NCBI RefSeq assembly: GCF_026239675.1
Contig: NZ_JAPIVQ010000004.1
Coordinates: 248,001 to 312,000 of the forward strand
Direction of reading: 5' to 3'
Origin: Pedobacter sp. PLR
Lineage (GTDB): Bacteria; Bacteroidota; Bacteroidia; Sphingobacteriales; Sphingobacteriaceae
Length of the DNA stretch: 64,000 nucleotides
Part shown: one piece after another, positions 60,165 to 64,000 of the stretch
How the letters are laid out: each line of letters starts with the position of its first letter
Position numbering within the stretch: the stretch's first letter is position 1
Position numbers and translations under genes: made by a program
The notes under the pieces: model-generated
The model's database searches: none
What the model was told of the DNA's origin: nothing
What the model saw: only the letters and a program-made list of their open reading frames with translations

Positions 60165-61772
60165 ATGAGATTATCTGTAGAACGAAAACCGGTTAAAGTA
60201 TATCCTGATCCAAAACGTGTGATTGCACGTTTTTTCTTCAACGGCGAAGAGCGGGCAGTGGAAGTCGTAAAACACGTATTAGCACTTACCGATAAAGAAG
60301 TGTTTGGTATCATCTCTCCCTTGTTGCAGGAATATTCAAAAAGGCACAGGAACATCACAAAGATTCTGACCAGACACTGTAAAAAGGTGGTTAATGCCAT
60401 TACAGAAGCAGGATATGATCCGGAGTCTCTTGATAAATACCAGCGATTACTGATCGGTTCTTATTTTACACATGAATATTCTATAGAATCTGCCGCCTTT
60501 TTCAATCCTTCTATTGTAGAAGATCCTGACCAGTCGGAATTGGTAGAAGGCGAAAAAAGAGTCATCATTAGTTTTAGAGCAGTGGGAGAGGGTCACATCT
60601 CTTCAGTCGTCTTTAGAAGAGCGCTGATTGACAAAGACAATAACATTACCGTTATTCCTGCAGGAAACTATATTGACGAAGCAGAGGTGGTTAAAAACGC
60701 CGTTTATAACAAGAAGCTATTCCTTAAGAAAGCCGCAGATTCTAAGATTGACATAGAAATACTTGATGAACTGGGACATAAACTAGAAGATAAATTTGAC
60801 TACGCCACCCTGAGACGGATTATATTGGATACCAAAAGTTTGCAGGAAGACGAGCTGAGGAAACTGGAATACGATAAAATTTTATGGCTTTCTGATACTT
60901 ATCACGAAATCAGCTTTTCCAGAGATACCGATATTTCTGACCGTGTTATCTTCCCGATCTCCGAGTTTGAAAGGAAAGGAATTGAAGATGCACGATTTGT
61001 CCGCTTTGTGAAATCTGACGGATCAGTCATTTACTACGCCACCTATACCGCTTTTGATGGCGCGATGATCATGCCTAAATTACTTCAAACTACAGATTTC
61101 TACGATTTTAAAGTTAGTCCACTACACGGTATTGGTGCGCAGAATAAAAATCTGGCTTTGTTTCCAAGAAAGATCAATGGAAAATATGTGATGATGTCCA
61201 GAATAGACGGCTGGAACAACTACCTGATGTATTCTGACAAATTAACGGTTTGGGATAATCCCGTGAAACTGCAATCGCCAAAGTTCCCCTGGGAATTTAT
61301 ACAAATCGGGAATTGTGGTTCTCCGATTGAAACCAAAGACGGCTGGCTGGTGATCACCCATGGTGTAGGACCAATGCGCAGATATTGTTTAGGTGCCAGT
61401 TTATTTGACCTGGAAGATCCTTCCATAGAGATCGGGAGACTAAACGAGCCGCTCGTAATCCCAAATACAGATGAGCGCGAGGGTTATGTGCCCAATGTAT
61501 TATACTCTTGTGGATCAATCATCCATAATGGAGAGCTGATCATCCCTTATGGTTTATCCGATTATTGCTCTTCTTTTGCTTCTGTTAAAATAGAGCTGGT
61601 TTTAGACCGCTTGAAAAGCTCTGAATGCCTGATCAAAATGGCGGAAAGAAGAGAAGCGCAGGACGATGTTTTAATTACTGAGGAAAATGCCGGTTTACCT
61701 GTAGAAAAAACTGCCGCACCTACTGCGGTAGAACAAGGGAAAGAAAAACCAGTCCATCAAAAACATCATTAA
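60165..61772 (+). CDS. GH130-type glycoside phosphorylase/hydrolase, 535 aa
   Basis: Five-bladed propeller of the beta-mannoside phosphorylase family: FNPSIVEDPDQ, GIEDARFVRF (Asp275 as likely general acid), YYATYTAFDGAMIMP, KNLALFPRKINGKYVMMSRIDGWN, IGNCGSPIETKDGWLVITHGVG and YGLSDYCSSF. It has an N-terminal extension (about 1-130) and a short disordered tail, so it is longer than most family members (about 320-390). No signal peptide; cytosolic. Linkage and substrate, probably a mannose-containing glycan, are not decided. Confidence 0.88.
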   Translation: MRLSVERKPVKVYPDPKRVIARFFFNGEERAVEVVKHVLALTDKEVFGIISPLLQEYSKRHRNITKILTRHCKKVVNAITEAGYDPESLDKYQRLLIGSYFTHEYSIESAAFFNPSIVEDPDQSELVEGEKRVIISFRAVGEGHISSVVFRRALIDKDNNITVIPAGNYIDEAEVVKNAVYNKKLFLKKAADSKIDIEILDELGHKLEDKFDYATLRRIILDTKSLQEDELRKLEYDKILWLSDTYHEISFSRDTDISDRVIFPISEFERKGIEDARFVRFVKSDGSVIYYATYTAFDGAMIMPKLLQTTDFYDFKVSPLHGIGAQNKNLALFPRKINGKYVMMSRIDGWNNYLMYSDKLTVWDNPVKLQSPKFPWEFIQIGNCGSPIETKDGWLVITHGVGPMRRYCLGASLFDLEDPSIEIGRLNEPLVIPNTDEREGYVPNVLYSCGSIIHNGELIIPYGLSDYCSSFASVKIELVLDRLKSSECLIKMAERREAQDDVLITEENAGLPVEKTAAPTAVEQGKEKPVHQKHH

Positions 61773-62773
61773 GTTAAGATATGATGGTAAAGGGTAATGT
61801 AATCCTTTACCATTGTTTCTTGCGAAAACCGACTCAATGCCCATTCTCTACAGGTTTTTCTATGAATACGATCTAATTTTCCAATTGCTTCCACCGCTTC
61901 CTCCACATTTTTTACTAAAAACCCGGTCTCCTGATCTTTGATTAATTCCGGCATGGAACCCCTGTTGAAAGCGATCACAGGTGTCCCACAGATCATGGCT
62001 TCGGCTACACTTAATCCAAAGGGTTCTTCGAAATTTATAGGGTGTAATAAGGCCGATGCATGTTTTAGCAACTGGTTTCGCTCTGCAGGGCCGGCAGCTC
62101 CGACAAATTCAATATCGCCATTTAAAAAGGGGGCAATCCGGGAATTGAAATAATCCTGATCCTGAATAATGCCTGCAATGATCAGTCGTTTGTTGCTTTG
62201 GATGGCAATTTGTATCGCTTCAGCAGTTCCTTTATCCGGGTGAATCCGCCCAAAAAACAAAAGATAGTCTTCAGGAACCGCATTAAACTCAAAAGAGGAA
62301 GGATCTATCCCATTGTATACCGTTTTAAGGTATTGTAGCTCAGGGTGGCGATCTGCATCACTAATAGAAACATAATGACCCCGGGAATTATACTTCTGAT
62401 ACACCGGAATGATCTTTTCTGAAGAAAAACCATGTATCGTGGTGATCATTGGAGTTTTGATTAACCTGGTGTAAGTAAGCGGCAGAAAGTCGTAATGGTT
62501 GTGTATCAGGTCAAAAGACCCCGCTTTTTCCATCAGGTTACTGATGTGGAGGCATTCTACGACTTTCGCATCCTGATTCCTGTTTTCCTCATATCCTTCC
62601 GCGATCACTGCATCAAGCTTTCCGGAAGTCAGCGAATCACCAGTTGCAAAAAGCGTAACTTCCAGCCCTGCCTCAACCAAACCCTCTGTTAAATTTGAAG
62701 CCATCTGCTCCCATGGCCCGTAGTGCCTTGGAGGAGTTCTCCAGGCTACGGGCGCCAATACTGCGATTTTCAT
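61769..62773 (-). CDS. Family 4 glycosyltransferase (GT-B), 334 aa
   Basis: Starts MKIAVLAPVAWRTPPRHYGPWEQ, typical of a GT4 branch that reads P-x-x-YGG or YGPWE at the acceptor side. LLFFGRIHPDKGTAEAI and EPFGLSVAEAMICGTPVIAFNRGSMPEL (the E-x7-E donor motif) are clear. The stop overlaps the convergent GH130 stop by 4 bp; the start lies 3 bp from the gene upstream, so it forms an operon with the right-edge gene. Donor probably GDP-mannose or UDP-sugar, not shown. Confidence 0.9.
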   Translation of the reverse strand: MKIAVLAPVAWRTPPRHYGPWEQMASNLTEGLVEAGLEVTLFATGDSLTSGKLDAVIAEGYEENRNQDAKVVECLHISNLMEKAGSFDLIHNHYDFLPLTYTRLIKTPMITTIHGFSSEKIIPVYQKYNSRGHYVSISDADRHPELQYLKTVYNGIDPSSFEFNAVPEDYLLFFGRIHPDKGTAEAIQIAIQSNKRLIIAGIIQDQDYFNSRIAPFLNGDIEFVGAAGPAERNQLLKHASALLHPINFEEPFGLSVAEAMICGTPVIAFNRGSMPELIKDQETGFLVKNVEEAVEAIGKLDRIHRKTCREWALSRFSQETMVKDYITLYHHILT

Positions 62774-62775
62774 AC

Positions 62776-64000
62776 TTAAATCAGACGGTTATTTTCTTCT
62801 GTTTTCTGAATACCAAATAACTCTCCGTCCTGAATGTATTCATACTCAGATTCTAAAGCCCTAAGCACGATTAAATGGGAGATCCAGTAAGCCAGTGTAC
62901 TTTCTGCACCCTGATTTCTGTTGACGCCATGGGGCTGTAAGCCATCACCGCAACCTTTCGTTTCATGGTCATACAAAGGTAGGTGCAAGCTGTTTTCGCC
63001 CAAAAACCATTGATAACACAAATACATTTGTTTCACGTAGCTCAGGTCCAGCGTAATTTCATAAGCTTTGAAATACATCAATACCATGGCCATCGTTTCA
63101 ATTGCCTGCTGATCGTAAAGGGCCATTTGGCCACCTTCTTTAAACAGCCAGCCATCATTACCTACCGGATTCAGATAGCCGTCGTACATGGTATGTCTGG
63201 ATAAGAACTGCATACTCTCTAAAGCCATGGTCAAAGATTCTTCGTCCTTGCTTACCTCATAATGGCAAAGTAAGGCCAGTGGAAGAATGCCGTTGTCGTA
63301 GGTCATTTTGTCCTCAAACCAATGCCAGTTATCACTGCGGTTTAAGTTGTAAGCGGCTTTTAAGGGCACAATCAACAGGTTCATCTGCTCTTTAATGTGT
63401 CCGTCGTAAGGGTGGGCTTCCAGGTATTTCCCCAGTCCGACAACCGTATTTGCAATTCCCCTAAGGTGAGTTAGTTTGCTGAAATGTGGTGCAGATTTCA
63501 GGAAAAGATCTTTGGCAAATTCCCTGTAAGAATTATTTGGCGCATTACTGATCAGGTAACCTAATGCCCATACCGTACGACCAAAAGAATCTTCAGAGCC
63601 AACCTCGTCCAGATATTCCCGTTTAAAGCTGAGGAAATTTCTGAAATTCCCATCGTCACACTGCATGTATTGGATGAAGCTTAAATAAATGGGTAGTAAC
63701 TCTAAAGCAGCTTTACTTTTATTTTGCTGGTAAGCTAGAATAGCAAGGATGAGCGCCCTGGAATTATCGTCCAGGCAATAACCTTCTTTGAGGTTTGGAA
63801 TTCCATATTTTGCATGCTGCACAATACCGGTGTCATCGGTTAAGCGGTGCACGTGTGCCAGACTAAAAGCTGGCATCATGTCCGGGTCAATGATTTGTTT
63901 GCTACCGTTTTCTTTTTCGGAGAGATATTTGGAGACCGCCTCTTCAAGCACGTCAATATACACCTGACCAGTACTTGGCCAGCGTAAATGCAGGCCATAT
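62776..64000 (-). CDS. C-terminal part of a glycan-synthesis protein, 5' end beyond the window
   Basis: The frame stays open to the right edge. An in-frame GTG at 63963 is unlikely to be the start: the codons before it read YGLHLRWPSTGQ, like the closing helix of a GT4 domain, and run on into YIDVLEEAVSKY. The rest (about 395 residues) is an (alpha/alpha)-barrel-like helical domain with paired Trp/His/Asp motifs (DDNSRALILAILAY, HWFEDKMTYDNGILPLALL, MALYDQQAIETMAMVLMYFKAYE), like glycoside hydrolase or glycan-processing toroids. I infer a GT4-toroid fusion. It is cotranscribed with the GT4 gene (2 bp gap). Confidence 0.72.
   Translation of the reverse strand, partial: YGLHLRWPSTGQVYIDVLEEAVSKYLSEKENGSKQIIDPDMMPAFSLAHVHRLTDDTGIVQHAKYGIPNLKEGYCLDDNSRALILAILAYQQNKSKAALELLPIYLSFIQYMQCDDGNFRNFLSFKREYLDEVGSEDSFGRTVWALGYLISNAPNNSYREFAKDLFLKSAPHFSKLTHLRGIANTVVGLGKYLEAHPYDGHIKEQMNLLIVPLKAAYNLNRSDNWHWFEDKMTYDNGILPLALLCHYEVSKDEESLTMALESMQFLSRHTMYDGYLNPVGNDGWLFKEGGQMALYDQQAIETMAMVLMYFKAYEITLDLSYVKQMYLCYQWFLGENSLHLPLYDHETKGCGDGLQPHGVNRNQGAESTLAYWISHLIVLRALESEYEYIQDGELFGIQKTEENNRLI

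Overview
The window looks like chromosome of a Sphingobacteriaceae-type Bacteroidota, most likely Pedobacter or a close relative. The evidence is a SusC/SusD pair behind a FecI-type sigma and FecR anti-sigma factor, Bacteroidota promoter elements (TTTG / TAnnTTTG), DUF4290 and TlpA-DUF3738-type proteins, moderate G+C, and many ATG starts without a clear Shine-Dalgarno. I saw no tRNA, rRNA, CRISPR, integrase or transposase.

Layout. 1-23.5 kb is mostly core: a cut-off HExxH/beta-propeller protein, a tgt-lptG-eamA run, GT2-rsmG, dprA, a CBS-domain cysteine synthase, murA, DUF4290, a UvrD-type helicase, two PH-domain membrane proteins, peptidases, a GH25 lysozyme, a dipeptide epimerase and an FKBP isomerase. 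24-29.2 kb holds a RidA-M19 pair and a six-gene run that reads as a zinc system (MerC, a 46-residue lipoprotein, ABC ATPase, His-rich permease, DUF3299, Fur/Zur-type regulator), preceded by two related palindromes. 29.3-32 kb holds a MauE/DoxX protein, a Crp/Fnr regulator and an N-terminally short GH78-like protein. 32.4-43.2 kb is a sigma/anti-sigma/SusC/SusD uptake locus with TlpA, NHL and outer-membrane genes. 43.3-52.7 kb is an accessory region of three paralogous small proteins, four GT-A glycosyltransferases and one GT10-type enzyme, mixed with housekeeping genes. 52.8-64 kb holds two polysaccharide deacetylase lipoproteins, a DPP-IV-like peptidase, a C1 peptidase, a small outer-membrane barrel and a GH130/GT4 glycan locus that runs off the right edge.

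Main finding. Five copies of the palindrome GGGYCAnATGACCC (minus strand GGGTCATnTGRCCC), all read on the minus strand, sit 22-23 bp upstream of a TAAnTT-type -7 element. They stand before the MauE/DoxX gene, two small-protein genes and two glycosyltransferase genes. Their centre falls near -40 and their geometry (6-bp half sites, 2-bp spacer) is that of Crp/FNR/PrfA class II activator sites. A Crp/Fnr gene adjoins the first site. This defines a candidate regulon of small peptides plus glycosyltransferases that I cannot assign to any known system.

Second finding. A plus-strand TTTG-N21-TATGTTTG promoter overlaps the susC start and drives toward a hairpin-T6 terminator about 110 bp away, which predicts a cis-antisense sRNA against the susC leader. 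Other oddities: MurA with Asp in place of the fosfomycin-target Cys, Tgt without its zinc cysteines, an ABC-F protein with a degenerate second Walker A, scars of module duplication among the small-protein genes, and nested double-hairpin terminators.
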